A program made the position numbers and the translations under genes. A stretch of 5,953 nucleotides of DNA from Lactobacillaceae bacterium AF64-9pH9TA (lineage in GTDB: Bacteria > Bacillota > Bacilli > Lactobacillales > Lactobacillaceae). The stretch spans positions 828 through 6,780 of the forward strand of contig JAQDCK010000032.1 of the NCBI GenBank assembly GCA_027681045.1, in the 5' to 3' direction. Positions 5,953-5,953 of this stretch are shown here, piece by piece (the first letter of the stretch is position 1; every line of letters begins with the position of its first letter). Under the pieces are notes generated by a model. It searched no databases and was not told where the DNA came from. It was given only the letters and a program-made list of their open reading frames with translations.

Positions 5953-5953
5953 T

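Noticed and set aside
5847..5953. T-box or tryptophan attenuator leader ahead of trpB
   Set aside because: The hairpin and T-run are suggestive, but I see no T-box antiterminator core (AGGGTGGNACC type) and no Trp-codon-rich leader peptide, and the sequence is cut by the window edge.
5881..5953. Insertion-sequence end
   Set aside because: Inverted repeats are present, but there is no transposase fragment, target duplication or matching opposite end in the window.

Overview
The window looks like chromosomal DNA from a lactic acid bacterium of the family Lactobacillaceae. The grounds are a YSIRK-type signal peptide, tandem Mub-type mucus-binding repeats, a consensus sigma-A promoter and AGGAGG-type ribosome binding sites. 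I cannot name the species from sequence alone. Everything that looks functional is on the minus strand; the plus-strand frames are shadows.

Right part (about 5360-5953): a hairpin with a T-run at 5885-5926 is followed, in the minus direction, by a well-placed AGGAGG site and a decayed trpB gene (5846 down to 5362). The relic keeps recognisable beginnings and ends of tryptophan synthase beta but has lost most of the catalytic middle and contains a frameshift. A strong intrinsic terminator (5307-5345) lies 17 bases past its stop codon. No trpA follows.

Middle (about 5019-5361): an AT-rich intergenic region holds that terminator, a second weak hairpin, three small dyads and a perfect-consensus promoter (TTGACA, 18 bases, TATAAT) that drives the next gene. 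The 5' untranslated leader is about 50 bases.

Left part (5012 down to 1, running off the window): one very large open frame, 1670 codons without a stop and still open at base 1. It encodes a secreted, surface-type adhesin. In order: YSIRK signal peptide (residues 1-49), a Ser/Thr/Ala/Glu-rich stalk-like segment (about 50-231), a long non-repetitive beta-rich region of unassigned family (about 285-1175), a possible diverged MucBP-like module (about 1176-1264), then Mub repeats of 187 and 188 residues and the start of a third. The C-terminal remainder, where more repeats and an LPXTG anchor would be expected, lies outside the window. The two complete repeats share a nearly identical DNA core, which points to recent duplication or gene conversion.

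The adhesin is probably its own transcription unit. I see no undescribed multi-gene system here; the least explained part is the roughly 900-residue N-terminal region of the adhesin.
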